A stretch of DNA of 64,000 nt, from positions 782,001 to 846,000 of the forward strand of contig NZ_CP085442.1 of the NCBI RefSeq assembly GCF_023824195.1, written 5' to 3'. The translations under genes were made by a program, and so were the position numbers. Under the pieces are notes generated by a model, which did not search any database, was not told the DNA's origin, and worked only from the letters and a program-made list of their open reading frames with translations. Shown in pieces: positions 54,468 to 63,631 of this stretch (the first letter of the stretch is position 1; each line of letters begins with the position of its first letter). The DNA comes from Priestia megaterium (GTDB lineage Bacteria > Bacillota > Bacilli > Bacillales > Bacillaceae_H).

Positions 54468-55865
54468 TTGAAGTTCACACCTTTATTAAACCGCAAGGAT
54501 GATATGCCTTTGTATCACCAGCTATATGAATATATAAAAAAAGAAATTGTATCCAGCAGGGTGGAAGTAAATGACAAACTGCCTTCTATCCGGTCTCTTG
54601 CTGATTACTTAAACGTAAGTCGAAATACTGTAGATATGGCCTATCAGCAGCTTTTAGCTGAAGGATATGTAGAAAGCAGGCCCAAAAGTGGACTGTACGT
54701 AACGAATACACAGTTTGATTTATTGCAAACAGATAAAAAGCCGACTGTATTTTTACACCCTCACTCAGAAACAAAGTCGTGTACCTATGATTTTCGGTAT
54801 GGAAAAGTTGATAGCCGTTTGTTTCCCTTGAATGAGTGGAAAAAACGATACAATGAAAGTCTTCAAACTTATAGAGAAGCGCTGTTCACGTACCAAGAAA
54901 ATCAAGGAGAAGAATCACTGCGAGAAGAAATTGCGACGTACCTTTATCAGTCAAGAGGAGTGGTTTGTTCGAAACATCAAATTATTATTGGAGCAGGTAC
55001 GCAGCAATCACTCAGTTTATTAGCGCAGATGTTAAAGCAAAGCATCAGAGATATTGCCTTTGAAAATCCTTGCTATGACGGGGCTAGCTTTGTATTTAAG
55101 CAGCATGGATTTTCCTTAAAACCCGTGTCGCTTAATAATAAAGGCATAAACATCCAAGAGCTTTATGATAGCCAAGCACGAGCTGTTTATGTTACACCAT
55201 CTCATCAGTTTCCATACGGAATGATCATGCCTGTTTCAAGAAGAATAGAGCTTCTTAAATGGGCGAATGACTGCAATGGATTTGTTATTGAAGATGATTA
55301 TGACGGAGAATTTCGTTATAAAGGCTCTCCCATCCCTTCATTGCAAAGCTTAGACTCTAAGGGGCGCGTCATTTATACAGGGACATTTTCAAAATCTTTT
55401 ATGCCTTCTTTAAGAATCAGCTACCTTGTATTACCGGAAGTTCTTCTAAAGGAATATCATGAACGTTTCTCTTTATACGAGCAAGCTGTTCCAGCCCTTC
55501 ATCAGCGGACGCTCGGACTGATGATGAAAAACGGAGAGTGGAGTAAGCATTTAAGAAGAGTGAGAACTGCTTATCAACTGAAACACGATACTCTTTTGGC
55601 GGCTTTACAGAAGGAGTTTAACAAAAAAATCACGGTGTCAGGAGAATATGCAGGTTTGCATATACTTGTCCGCGTGCACAACGATATGAACGAACAGAAG
55701 TTAATTAGCGCAGCTCGAAAGCAAGATGTCTCTGTCTACGGCACTTCTCGTTATTGGCTTACGGAATCACCTCAACAAAAGACTCATCTATTATTAGGTT
55801 TTGGAAGTTTGGAGAGAGAAGAAATAGAAGAAGGAATAAGGCGGTTGAAAAATGCTTGGTTATAA
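54468..55865 (+). CDS. MocR/GabR-type PLP-dependent transcriptional regulator
   Basis: This 465-residue regulator fuses an N-terminal GntR-type winged HTH (PLYHQLYEYIKKEIVSSRVEVNDKLPSIRSLADYLNVSRNTV, residues about 13-55) to a class I aminotransferase-like domain. The PLP lysine is in IYTGTFSKSFMPSLRISY (near 308) and DDYDGEFRY is present. The effector is unknown; PdxR and GabR are relatives. The open frame begins at 54453, but AAAGGAG there is the ribosome site for TTG 54468. Candidate targets are the divergent GNAT gene or the downstream mmuM. Confidence 0.88.
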   Translation: MKFTPLLNRKDDMPLYHQLYEYIKKEIVSSRVEVNDKLPSIRSLADYLNVSRNTVDMAYQQLLAEGYVESRPKSGLYVTNTQFDLLQTDKKPTVFLHPHSETKSCTYDFRYGKVDSRLFPLNEWKKRYNESLQTYREALFTYQENQGEESLREEIATYLYQSRGVVCSKHQIIIGAGTQQSLSLLAQMLKQSIRDIAFENPCYDGASFVFKQHGFSLKPVSLNNKGINIQELYDSQARAVYVTPSHQFPYGMIMPVSRRIELLKWANDCNGFVIEDDYDGEFRYKGSPIPSLQSLDSKGRVIYTGTFSKSFMPSLRISYLVLPEVLLKEYHERFSLYEQAVPALHQRTLGLMMKNGEWSKHLRRVRTAYQLKHDTLLAALQKEFNKKITVSGEYAGLHILVRVHNDMNEQKLISAARKQDVSVYGTSRYWLTESPQQKTHLLLGFGSLEREEIEEGIRRLKNAWL

Positions 55866-55889
55866 GCCTCTCCTTATTTCTTCGGTTTC

Positions 55890-55918
55890 TTGACAAAAGT
55901 TGCCTAGTCCTTTAGACT
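55890..55918 (+). promoter_or_regulatory. Sigma-A promoter of mmuM
   Basis: A perfect TTGACA (55890-55895), 17-bp spacer and TAGACT (55913-55918) lie about 80 bp before mmuM. Confidence 0.7.
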
Positions 55919-55945
55919 TTTTTTGCATATATTTTAAATTATCTG

Positions 55946-56000
55946 AAAGGAGGATAGGGTAATCGAAGCTAACTGCTAGTGGACAACCCTAGATTAAACA
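55946..56000 (+). promoter_or_regulatory. Unusual mmuM leader: ribosome site separated from the start by a hairpin
   Basis: AAAGGAGG (55946-55953) is 47 nt from ATG 56001, with no other ribosome site nearer and an in-frame TAA just before the ATG. TAGGGT (55955-55960) and ACCCTA (55986-55991) can pair. If that stem forms, the effective gap is about 10 nt. Confidence 0.45.
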
Positions 56001-56936
56001 ATGAATCCTATCCAACAAATTTTACATACATTTCCTGTGATTGTACTAGATGGTGCAATGGCAACTGAACTGGAGAGATATGGCTGTGATTTGAACGACA
56101 GCTTATGGTCTGCAAAAGTGCTGATGGAGCAGCCTGAATTGATTAAGAGAGTGCATCAAGATTACTTTGCAGTAGGAGCTGACTGTGCAATTACAGCAAG
56201 TTATCAAAGCACATTTGAAGGTTTTGCTAAACGTGGCTTGAGTGAAGCAGAGGCTCGCGAGTTAATTCAAGCATCTGTAAAAATTGCGGCTGAAGCAAGA
56301 GATGAATTTTGGCAGCAAGAAGAGAATCGTCTTAATCGTCCAAAACCAATTGTCGCCGCTTCGGTAGGGCCTTACGGAGCATTTTTAGCAAACGGATCGG
56401 AATATACTGGACAGTATGATGTAACAGAAGAAGAGTTAATGGAATTTCATCGTCCTCGTATGAAAGCATTAATTGAAGCAGGAGCGGACGTACTAGCTTG
56501 TGAAACCATTCCTAATTTAATGGAAGCAAGAGCCATTGCGAGGCTGCTAGAAGAATTTGAAGGAGCGTACGCATGGATTACGTTCAGCGCAAAAGATGAC
56601 CTGCACATTAGCAGCGGAACATTAATCTCGGAGTGTGCACGCTATTTAGATTCCTATGAGCAAGTAGCGGCTCTTGGAGTTAACTGTACGCCGCCTCAAT
56701 ATATTTCTTCACTTATTAAAGAAATTAAATCTCAAACGGATAAGCCAGTCGTTGTGTATCCAAATTCAGGGGAGCATTATGATGCTGAATCTAAAACATG
56801 GAACGGGACATCCGCGGGCGAAACGTATGGCTGCAGCGCTCACAGCTGGTATGAAGCAGGAGCTCAGTTAATTGGAGGGTGCTGCCGCACAACTCCAGAT
56901 GATATTAAAGGCATTACAAAATGGGCTAGAAAATAA
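56001..56936 (+). CDS. mmuM: Homocysteine S-methyltransferase
   Basis: This 311-residue zinc enzyme methylates homocysteine with S-methylmethionine (or SAM) to give methionine. The zinc cysteines are C229 (GVNCTPP) and C294/C295 (GGCCRTTPDDI). The N-terminal IVLDGAMATELERYGCDLNDSLWSAKVL matches MmuM/YbgG. The ATG is fixed by an in-frame stop upstream and by homology, although its ribosome site is 47 nt away. No S-methylmethionine permease lies next to it and no S-box or T-box was found. Repeat copy 3 begins about 10 bp after the stop. Confidence 0.93.
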   Translation: MNPIQQILHTFPVIVLDGAMATELERYGCDLNDSLWSAKVLMEQPELIKRVHQDYFAVGADCAITASYQSTFEGFAKRGLSEAEARELIQASVKIAAEARDEFWQQEENRLNRPKPIVAASVGPYGAFLANGSEYTGQYDVTEEELMEFHRPRMKALIEAGADVLACETIPNLMEARAIARLLEEFEGAYAWITFSAKDDLHISSGTLISECARYLDSYEQVAALGVNCTPPQYISSLIKEIKSQTDKPVVVYPNSGEHYDAESKTWNGTSAGETYGCSAHSWYEAGAQLIGGCCRTTPDDIKGITKWARK

Positions 56937-56946
56937 CAGATTGACA

Positions 56947-57282
56947 GAAAGAGAATGTGACAAAAGTTGTTTCGTTAACGCTAAACACGGACTATCTATC
57001 AAAAATAGATAGTTCGTGTTTTTTTATGATCATGGTGAACGTAGATTTTGTGTGTGCAGGTCCTTCTAGCTGTTGGTTGGAGGCAAGGCGAAGACTCCTG
57101 CAGGAAAAGCGGAAGGAATGAGATTCCGCAGGAGTGTAAGCGACGAGGAGGCTCATCGGCCGACCGCGGAAAGCGGAGCCTTGCACGGAAATCAACAGCG
57201 GTGTCACAAGCAGTCCAGCTCATTTATCCCCATTTTCCGTCTTTAGATTGGATTCATTTTGTTATGTCTCAATCTTTTTTTC
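56947..57282 (+). repeat. Dispersed intergenic repeat, copy 3
   Basis: About 335 bp. The left end is GAAAGAGAATGTGACAAAAG, the hairpin arm ACTATCTAT pairs with ATAGATAGT, and TGGTGAACGTAGA follows. The GC-rich core has GGCGAAGACTCCTGCAGG, ATTCCGCAGGAGTG, AGCGACGAGGAGGCTC and CCGCGGAAAGCGG. Then come CACAAGCAGTCC, CGTCTTTAGATTGGATT and the right end GTTATGTCTCAATC plus T7. It starts right after mmuM. Confidence 0.88.
56984..57026 (+). terminator. Terminator hairpin inside repeat copy 3 (mmuM terminator)
   Basis: AACACG and ACTATCTAT pair with ATAGATAGT and CGTGTT (one mismatch), followed by T-rich sequence. Confidence 0.75.
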
Positions 57283-57335
57283 TTGTAAAATAAAAGAATA
57301 CAAGTTGAAAAATCTTTATTTGAACGAAAGAAGGG

Positions 57336-57971
57336 ATGATGAAAGTGAAAGATATTAAAAATGTTTATTGTGTAGGGCGAAACTACGCACTGCATGCAAA
57401 AGAATTACATAATGATATTCCAACATCACCTTTTTTATTTTCAAAACCTACTCACGCTCTCGTTGAAGCAGCTGGACAATTAATCACTCTTCCTAGCGAC
57501 CAAGGAGAGGTGCACTTTGAAACTGAATTGATTCTTCATATTGGACAATCTTACAAAGAAGGCATAACAGTGGATGAACTTGTTAACGAGATGACGATTG
57601 GATTAGACTTGACCCTTCGAGACGTGCAGAGTGAATTAAAACAAAAAAAGCACCCTTGGCTCCTTGCAAAAGGATTCAAACATTCAGCGGTCGTGGGAAA
57701 CTTTATTCCGTTTGAAGGAGTAGAAGCATCTAAGAAGAAAGACTTTTCGCTAGTGAAAAACAATGAACGCGTTCAGCTGGGGAATATTAAAGATTTGATT
57801 TTTGACTTACAAACGATTATTGATTTTACAGGAAAACATTTTGGTCTTGATAAAGGAGATCTTATTTTTACAGGTACACCTGAGGGAGTAGGTCCGCTTT
57901 CTCATCATGATGAGCTTTCACTTAAATGGGGACAGCAAGAGCTTGGTTCTTGCATTATTTCCTTTCGTTAA
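57336..57971 (+). CDS. Fumarylacetoacetate hydrolase (FAH) family protein
   Basis: This 211-residue FAH-fold protein has the typical [15 protein letters not shown] start, [24 protein letters not shown] (acidic metal ligands), [33 protein letters not shown] and [15 protein letters not shown]. Relatives include acylpyruvases, oxaloacetate decarboxylases/tautomerases and ring-cleavage hydrolases; the substrate is open. AAGGG touches ATG 57336; ATG 57339 or GTG 57345 (9-nt spacing) may be the true start. It is flanked on both sides by repeat copies 3 and 4. Confidence 0.87.
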   Translation: MMKVKDIKNVYCVGRNYALHAKELHNDIPTSPFLFSKPTHALVEAAGQLITLPSDQGEVHFETELILHIGQSYKEGITVDELVNEMTIGLDLTLRDVQSELKQKKHPWLLAKGFKHSAVVGNFIPFEGVEASKKKDFSLVKNNERVQLGNIKDLIFDLQTIIDFTGKHFGLDKGDLIFTGTPEGVGPLSHHDELSLKWGQQELGSCIISFR

Positions 57972-58196
57972 AAAAAGACGCTGGGAAAAAGTATTTTAGT
58001 TGAAGGAAGATCCGAACGAGTTTGATTCTTGATGGAGAATCAAACTCGTTCGGATTTTTTATTGGTAGAGTGAACGCAGCTTTCATATATGTCAGTGGAT
58101 TCTAGCAGTGGAACAAGCAGTTTATACTAGCTCATTTAGCCCGTTTGTTCGTTTTTAGATTAGATTGATGTAGTTAGGCCTCAATCTCTTTTTTAT
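57972..58196 (+). repeat. Dispersed intergenic repeat, copy 4 (core deleted)
   Basis: About 225 bp, starting at the base after the FAH gene stop. It keeps the left part (GGGAAAAAGTATTTTAG), a long hairpin, GAGTGAACGCAGCTTTCAT, GGATTCTAGCAG, and the right part (ACAAGCAGT, GTTCGTTTTTAGATTAGATT, TAGTTAGGCCTCAATCTC plus T tract). It lacks the whole GC-rich core present in copies 1-3. Confidence 0.8.
58010..58060 (+). terminator. Terminator hairpin inside repeat copy 4
   Basis: A 19-bp perfect stem beginning TCCGAACGAGTTTGATTCT with a 6-nt loop, followed by T6, terminates the FAH gene. Confidence 0.88.
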
Positions 58197-58282
58197 AAAG
58201 CCTTAATTGTTAGTCTTCAGAATGAATTTAATATTCAATGGGAAAGCTGTTTTTATCTCCTATAGGAAACGAGGTCGTAAGT

Positions 58283-58744
58283 ATGGTGCTATTAATCCTT
58301 ACAACGGTGATTTCTATTCTGAGTGTACTAGTTATGCCAAAGCGTATCAGCTGGATGGAAATGTATACAACTTCTTTGTTTGTCATGTTTTTAGGATCGG
58401 TAGCAGATATATATCTTGATGTAAAATATGATCTTTATGGATTCTTTACAAAAGGAGTAGATTTTGAATATCTTTTAATTTTTATTTTTATTTATCCTGC
58501 GACGAATAGTGTATTTTTGAATTTTTATCCGCAGAGCAAGAGTTTGGCTAAAAAAGCTGTATATATTACAGTGTGGGTAATTCTTACAACACTGTTTGAG
58601 TACATTTCTATCCAAACAGAAGTGTTTTATTATAATGAATGGAAGATTCTATACTCGTTTTTTTGCTATCCTTTTCTTTATATAGCGATGGTTTTAAATC
58701 TAAAAATGATACGTAGGCTTCAGGTTATGGATAAACAAAAATAG
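58283..58744 (+). CDS. Small integral membrane protein, CBO0543-like
   Basis: This 153-residue protein has about five hydrophobic helices, with the motifs SVADIYLDVKYDLYGFFTKGVDFEYLLIFIFIYPATNSVFLNFYP and FEYISIQTEVFYYNEWKILYSFFCYPFLY. The pattern resembles the CBO0543 family of Bacillus/Clostridium membrane proteins, which has no known role. The frame opens at 58238 inside repeat-proximal sequence, but GAGG 8 nt before ATG 58283 sets the start. Single gene. Confidence 0.65.
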   Translation: MVLLILTTVISILSVLVMPKRISWMEMYTTSLFVMFLGSVADIYLDVKYDLYGFFTKGVDFEYLLIFIFIYPATNSVFLNFYPQSKSLAKKAVYITVWVILTTLFEYISIQTEVFYYNEWKILYSFFCYPFLYIAMVLNLKMIRRLQVMDKQK

Positions 58745-58970
58745 AAATAAAAAAAAGTAATGGTAAATCATAAAAAAATGATATTTTATTAATGGCTAAA
58801 TATGTAATATAGTAAAATAGAAAACAAACGAAGCAGCATATCAGCAGGGTTAAAAAACATCAAAACGGGAATCTTGACATTAACTTATGTTTCTAACCAT
58901 GTATTGTGAATGAATATACTTATTAATAAATAATATGTTGTAGAAGGAATTTAGCAAAGGAGGCAAGAAG

Positions 58971-59534
58971 ATGTTTAAACGTAGTGAAAAGGTCCAAATT
59001 CATGGCGTAACGTTTCATGGGATTATAAGTGCGAAGCAAAAAGCCGCCCTGCAGGAAATTGCTAATGTAACAGACGAAAAAGACTGGGATGGGCTAAAAG
59101 GTGTGTATTGCTTAGGCAGTGTAAAGGTGCAAGGAAAAGATGTGCTAGGTGTATACTATGGCCAATTTAATGATAACCTTCCAAAAGAGAAGCGCAAACT
59201 TCAGTTTGAAATTGACTATATTAAATATACAGTAACGGAATGTCCTATTGTCTTTATCGATACAACAAAAAATAAAAAGCCTCATCAATTTGCTTTTATC
59301 ATTTTGCATGAATTAGGACATCATGTGGATCGTATGACAAATGGAACGCTTTTAAAAGAAGGAAATAGAGCACATGAAATGTTTGCTAATACGTATGCTT
59401 TAGAAAAATATTCAAAAATAGAAAAGTACCAAACAAAAAAATTAAAAAACATTCCATTTTTAGAGGAATCTCTTACTCAATGGAATAAAACTCCTCACCC
59501 TGGAGCTTATTCTCTTAGAGTTCAAATTGAATAA
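58971..59534 (+). CDS. Putative zinc metalloprotease-like protein (HExxH)
   Basis: This 187-residue protein has no signal peptide. A zinc-metallopeptidase motif H113-E-L-G-H117 lies in FAFIILHELGHHVDRMTNG, with Glu136 in NRAHEMFANTYALEKY as a possible third ligand. That layout recalls ImmA/IrrE-like and other small gluzincins. Residues 1-90 show no known domain. AAGGAGGC precedes the ATG. No phage or HTH partner is adjacent, so an ImmA-type role is not supported by context. Function unknown. Confidence 0.7.
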   Translation: MFKRSEKVQIHGVTFHGIISAKQKAALQEIANVTDEKDWDGLKGVYCLGSVKVQGKDVLGVYYGQFNDNLPKEKRKLQFEIDYIKYTVTECPIVFIDTTKNKKPHQFAFIILHELGHHVDRMTNGTLLKEGNRAHEMFANTYALEKYSKIEKYQTKKLKNIPFLEESLTQWNKTPHPGAYSLRVQIE

Positions 59535-59829
59535 TTCACGAGAATAGTTCCTCTCTCTCCGTTTTTCATTTTCCTATCTTTTTCCTCTTCCTTTCTTTTA
59601 TCCTTCCAATGAACAAAAAGGATTTAATTACCCATAAAGTTTTAAAAGTTTTTATAGTACGAATTATTTACACTATACCCTCCTGTAAATTATGATTATT
59701 TTAAGAAAAGACAGAAAATTTTAACGTTTTAAGGTACAACTTAATAGTGAACAAGCGATGTTGTAATCGTATAGACGAACTGGCATACATATGCAAGTCA
59801 TACATACAAACGAATCGCTTCCACTGTTA
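59535..59829. other. Upstream region of citM
   Basis: A pyrimidine-rich stretch (59560-59610) and AT-rich sequence with no gene. The citM promoter and CitT-binding site should be here; I could not place them by eye. The cre-like site follows at its end. Confidence 0.4.
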
Positions 59830-59843
59830 TGAAAGCGGATTCA
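59830..59843 (+). promoter_or_regulatory. Candidate cre site (CcpA) before citM
   Basis: TGAAAGCGGATTCA matches TGWAANCGNTNWCA at 13 of 14 positions and lies 18 bp before the citM start codon. As I recall, B. subtilis citM has a nearly identical cre. Confidence 0.7.
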
Positions 59844-59861
59844 AAAATAGGAGGGGTAATA

Positions 59862-61166
59862 ATGTTAGCTATTCTTGGGTTTTTGATGGTTTGTACATTT
59901 ATGTTTCTGATTATGACAAAACGATTAACGCCGCTTATTGCTTTAATGGTTATTCCAGTATTGTTTGCAATCATAGGGGGATTCACAAGTGATATTGGAG
60001 AAATGGCTTTAAACGGTGTAAAAGAATTAGCGCCTACAGGCGTTATGTTAATGTTTGCTATTTTATATTTTGGAATTATGATCGATGCTGGTTTGTTTGA
60101 TCCAGTCGTAGGGAGAATTTTAAAAATCGTAAAAGGTGATCCTCTAAAGATCACAATTGGTACAGCTATTTTAGTTCTTATTATCTCATTAGACGGAGAC
60201 GGAACAACAACATATATGATTACGCTTTCAGCGATGCTTCCACTTTATAAAAAGCTAAATATGAAACCGATGATTTTAGCCTGTATCGCAATTATGGGTA
60301 GTGGAGTTATGAACTTAACACCTTGGGGTGGACCTACTGCTCGTGTAATGAGCGCATTGAAGTTAGATGCTTCACAGGTGTTTACACCAATGATTCCAGC
60401 TATGGTTGGCGGAGCTGTTTGGTTATTAATCACAGCTTACTACTTTGGGAAAAAAGAGCGCCAACGCCTAGGTGTTATTGATATTCAAGACGTCACAAAT
60501 GCTCAAGTCGCTTTTGCAGAAGCAGCAGCTGCTGAAGGAATCGAGTACAAGCGTCCGAAGCTTTTATGGGTAAACTTTGCTTTAACAGCTCTATTATTAG
60601 TAGGATTGATTACAGGTGTTATGCCGCTTCAAATTCTATTTATGATTGGGTTTGCAATCGCTATTATGATTAACTATCCAAATTTAGAAGTTCAAAAAGA
60701 GCGTATCACAGCACATGCTGGTAATGTACTTGCTGTTGTATCTCTTGTATTCGCAGCAGGCGTATTCACAGGGATTTTATCAGGTACAAAAATGGTAGAT
60801 GCAATGGGTAATAGCTTAGTAGGATTAATTCCAGATGCGTTAGGACCTTACATGTCTGTAATTACAGCTATCACAAGTATGCCATTTACATTCTTTATGT
60901 CAAATGATGCTTACTACTATGGGATTCTACCAATTATTGCTCAGGCAGCTTCCGCATACGGTATTGATGCTGCAGAAATTGGTCGTGCTTCATTGATTGG
61001 TCAACCTGTTCACCTACTAAGTCCTTTAGTTGCTTCTACGTATCTATTGGTCGGTATGGCAAAAGTCGAACTCGGTGAATTTCAGCGCTTTACTTTAAAG
61101 TGGACGATTGGAACAGCGATGATGATGCTTTTAGTAGCTATTATTACAGGAGTAATTACGCTGTAA
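59862..61166 (+). CDS. citM: Metal-citrate symporter, CitM/CitH type
   Basis: This 434-residue CitMHS-family transporter imports metal-citrate complexes with protons. It has about 12 helices. Conserved blocks are DGDGTTTYMITLSAMLPLYKKL, GSGVMNLTPWGGPTARVMSAL, FTFFMSNDAYYYGILPIIAQAASAYGI and GQPVHLLSPLVASTYLLVG. The frame opens at 59829, but GGAGGGG sets ATG 59862. Downstream in the same direction are the sensor/regulator pair CitS-CitT, which activates citM in B. subtilis. The cre nearby suggests glucose repression. Confidence 0.92.
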   Translation: MLAILGFLMVCTFMFLIMTKRLTPLIALMVIPVLFAIIGGFTSDIGEMALNGVKELAPTGVMLMFAILYFGIMIDAGLFDPVVGRILKIVKGDPLKITIGTAILVLIISLDGDGTTTYMITLSAMLPLYKKLNMKPMILACIAIMGSGVMNLTPWGGPTARVMSALKLDASQVFTPMIPAMVGGAVWLLITAYYFGKKERQRLGVIDIQDVTNAQVAFAEAAAAEGIEYKRPKLLWVNFALTALLLVGLITGVMPLQILFMIGFAIAIMINYPNLEVQKERITAHAGNVLAVVSLVFAAGVFTGILSGTKMVDAMGNSLVGLIPDALGPYMSVITAITSMPFTFFMSNDAYYYGILPIIAQAASAYGIDAAEIGRASLIGQPVHLLSPLVASTYLLVGMAKVELGEFQRFTLKWTIGTAMMMLLVAIITGVITL

Positions 61167-61179
61167 AGATTATGAACCT

Positions 61180-61220
61180 AAAACTTATCAATTCCGCTTT
61201 TGGGATTGATAAGTTTTTTT
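61180..61220 (+). terminator. Terminator after citM
   Basis: AAAACTTATCAAT pairs with ATTGATAAGTTTT, with a short CC/GG extension and T7. Confidence 0.88.
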
Positions 61221-61318
61221 GTCTAAAAAGCTTTTGGAATAAGAAGCGGATATACAAAAAATTTTGATAAAATAAAAGAGGAATAGAACTATAAGGTAAA
61301 GGCTAAAGGTGCGATGAA

Positions 61319-62908
61319 ATGAAAAAATGGTTTCAAGTATCGTTGCAAACAAAAATCGTAGGTTTATCCGCAGCATTAATCATAACTGTTATTGTTCTTT
61401 TAGCGAGTATTTTCTCTTACATGCAGTTTGTAGAATCTAAAAGGCAAGCCGAGCAGCTGGCTCTTCAAGCAGCCAAATCAATATCATTTATGCCGGAAGT
61501 TAAAGCTGCTTTTCAAAAAAAACAGCCGAGTCGCTATATTCAGCCTCTTGCCGAGCAAGTGAGGGAACAAATCGGAGCAGCAAGTATTGTGGTTCAAAAC
61601 CGCGGGCAAATCATCTATTCTCATTCTAATCAAAAATGGATAGGAAAGAAAAACAAAGAAGCGGTTAACGATCGAGCACTGCTGTTTGGCGGGTATTACA
61701 CGCTTGATGGAGAGGGCACAACTGGCCCTGCTATTATGGGTAAAGCGCCTATTGTCATCAATCATGGAAAGTATACAGAGGTCGTGGGAGTGGTGACGGT
61801 TGAGTTTTTAAAGTCTCATGTTCATGCTCAGCTCATTACGCGTATTCAGCAAATTATCCTATTTTCTCTAGCTGTTTTATTGTTTGGAATGATGGGGGGC
61901 ATTTTTTTAGCTAAAAGTATTAAAAAAGATACTCTCGGTCTTGAGCCGCATGAAATCGCTTCTTTGTACCGTGAACGAAATGCGATTTTACTTTCAATAA
62001 AAGAAGGAATTATTGCTATTGATCATCAAGGCTTTATTACGATGATGAATACATCAGCTAAAAATATGCTGGGGTTACAGACGGAATATTTACATCATCA
62101 TATCATTGAAGTATTTCCTTATACGAATATGATTGAAGTGCTAGATACGGGAATAGCCCGAAGCGACCAAGAGATTTTTCTAAATGAAAAAACGTTTATC
62201 TTAAACTTAACACCTATTATCGAACATAAAAGAATTGTGGGAGTGGTCGCTAGTTTTCGTGATAAGACAGAATTAAAAAGCTTAATTAATACAATTTCAG
62301 AGGTACGAAAGTATTCGGAGGATTTACGAGCGCAAACGCATGAGTTTACGAATAAGCTGTATGTTTTGTCAGGTTTGCTGCAGTTAGGGCAGTACAAAGA
62401 TGCACTTGAGTTTATTCAAAAAGAATCAGCCGTACACCAAACTCAAAATCGTATTCTCTTTGATCAGATATTAGATTCTAAAGTCCAAGCAATATTGCTT
62501 GGGAAGATTGGAAAAGCATCTGAAAAAAAAATTCACTTTTCGGTTGATTCGGAGAGTACGCTCGATACGCTTCCAGAACATATTGAAATTTCTCATCTCA
62601 TTATCATTATTGGGAACTTAATTGATAATGCATTTGAAGCGGTGAGTCAGCAGTCTAAAAAAGAAGTGGCGTTTTTTATTACCGATCTTGGTCATGATTT
62701 AATTATTGAAGTAATGGATAACGGACCAGGTATATCAGAAGAAGTACTAAATCAAATTTTCACAAAAGGTTTTTCAACCAAAGGTACAGATAGAGGGTAC
62801 GGACTGGCAAATATAAAGAAAATGGTAGATGAACTTGGAGGATCTATTGAAGTGTATAACCAGCCGGAAGGAGGAGCCATTTTTTCAGTTTACCTTCCAA
62901 AAAACTGA
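61319..62908 (+). CDS. citS: Sensor histidine kinase CitS
   Basis: This 529-residue citrate sensor of the CitA/DcuS family has two membrane helices (about 12-34 and 178-200) around an extracellular PAS-like domain, and a cytoplasmic PAS (about 220-325). The dimerisation helix carries phospho-His in AQTHEFTNKLYVLSGLLQLG, and the HATPase domain shows NLIDNAFEAV, VMDNGPGI and RGYGLANIKK. It is the paralogue of DctS in this window. It lies between citM and citT and probably forms an operon with citT and the TctC-like gene. Confidence 0.9.
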   Translation: MKKWFQVSLQTKIVGLSAALIITVIVLLASIFSYMQFVESKRQAEQLALQAAKSISFMPEVKAAFQKKQPSRYIQPLAEQVREQIGAASIVVQNRGQIIYSHSNQKWIGKKNKEAVNDRALLFGGYYTLDGEGTTGPAIMGKAPIVINHGKYTEVVGVVTVEFLKSHVHAQLITRIQQIILFSLAVLLFGMMGGIFLAKSIKKDTLGLEPHEIASLYRERNAILLSIKEGIIAIDHQGFITMMNTSAKNMLGLQTEYLHHHIIEVFPYTNMIEVLDTGIARSDQEIFLNEKTFILNLTPIIEHKRIVGVVASFRDKTELKSLINTISEVRKYSEDLRAQTHEFTNKLYVLSGLLQLGQYKDALEFIQKESAVHQTQNRILFDQILDSKVQAILLGKIGKASEKKIHFSVDSESTLDTLPEHIEISHLIIIIGNLIDNAFEAVSQQSKKEVAFFITDLGHDLIIEVMDNGPGISEEVLNQIFTKGFSTKGTDRGYGLANIKKMVDELGGSIEVYNQPEGGAIFSVYLPKN

Positions 62909-62935
62909 ATCACGAGAAGTAAGGGGAGAGTCGAA

Positions 62936-63607
62936 ATGTTACGAGTTGCAATTGCAGAAGACGATTTTCGAATTGCTCAAGTTCAAGAGCGGTTTTTATT
63001 AGAAGTAGATGGTGTAGAAGTTGTAGGCAAAGCTTTAAATGCAAAAGAGACGCTTAAAATGCTAAGGGAAAAGAAAGTTGATTTACTTCTTTTAGACATC
63101 TATATGCCAGATGAAATGGGAACGGATTTACTGCCAAAAATCAGAGCGCAGTTTCCGCATGTTGACGTTATCGTTGTAACGGCTGCAACAGAAAAAAATA
63201 TTGTAGAAATCTGTTTGAGAAACGGGGTCGTCAATTACTTGATTAAGCCGGTTATGATGGAATCCTTCATTAATGCTATTAAACAGTATCAAGAGAAAAA
63301 GGAACTGTTTAGTAGGCATGAAGAAGTTGATCAATCATTTATTGATGCATACTTTGGACATACTAGAACAAAGCCAAAAGCGGATAAATCTCTTCCTTCA
63401 GGTATTGATGGTATCACATTACAAAAATCAAAAGACATTTTAAAAAGCATTAAAGGAATTACGATCGAAGAGATGGGACAACACATGGGAGTATCTAGAA
63501 CGACCGCTAGACGATATTTAGAGTATTTAGTATCAACTGGTGAATGTCATGTTGAATATGATTATGGGATTATTGGACGGCCGGAGCGCAAGTACTATTT
63601 AGCGTAG
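62936..63607 (+). CDS. citT: Response regulator CitT
   Basis: This 223-residue regulator has a receiver with Asp in LLLLDIYMPDEMG (near residue 54) and Lys in NYLIKPVMMESF. The C-terminal winged HTH (EEMGQHMGVSRTTARRYLEYL) has the CitT/DctR tail GIIGRPERKYYL. It should bind upstream of citM when CitS senses citrate. Spacing is 27 bp from citS and 24 bp to the next gene. Confidence 0.92.
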   Translation: MLRVAIAEDDFRIAQVQERFLLEVDGVEVVGKALNAKETLKMLREKKVDLLLLDIYMPDEMGTDLLPKIRAQFPHVDVIVVTAATEKNIVEICLRNGVVNYLIKPVMMESFINAIKQYQEKKELFSRHEEVDQSFIDAYFGHTRTKPKADKSLPSGIDGITLQKSKDILKSIKGITIEEMGQHMGVSRTTARRYLEYLVSTGECHVEYDYGIIGRPERKYYLA

Positions 63608-63631
63608 CATTAGCCTTGAAGGATGGTATAT

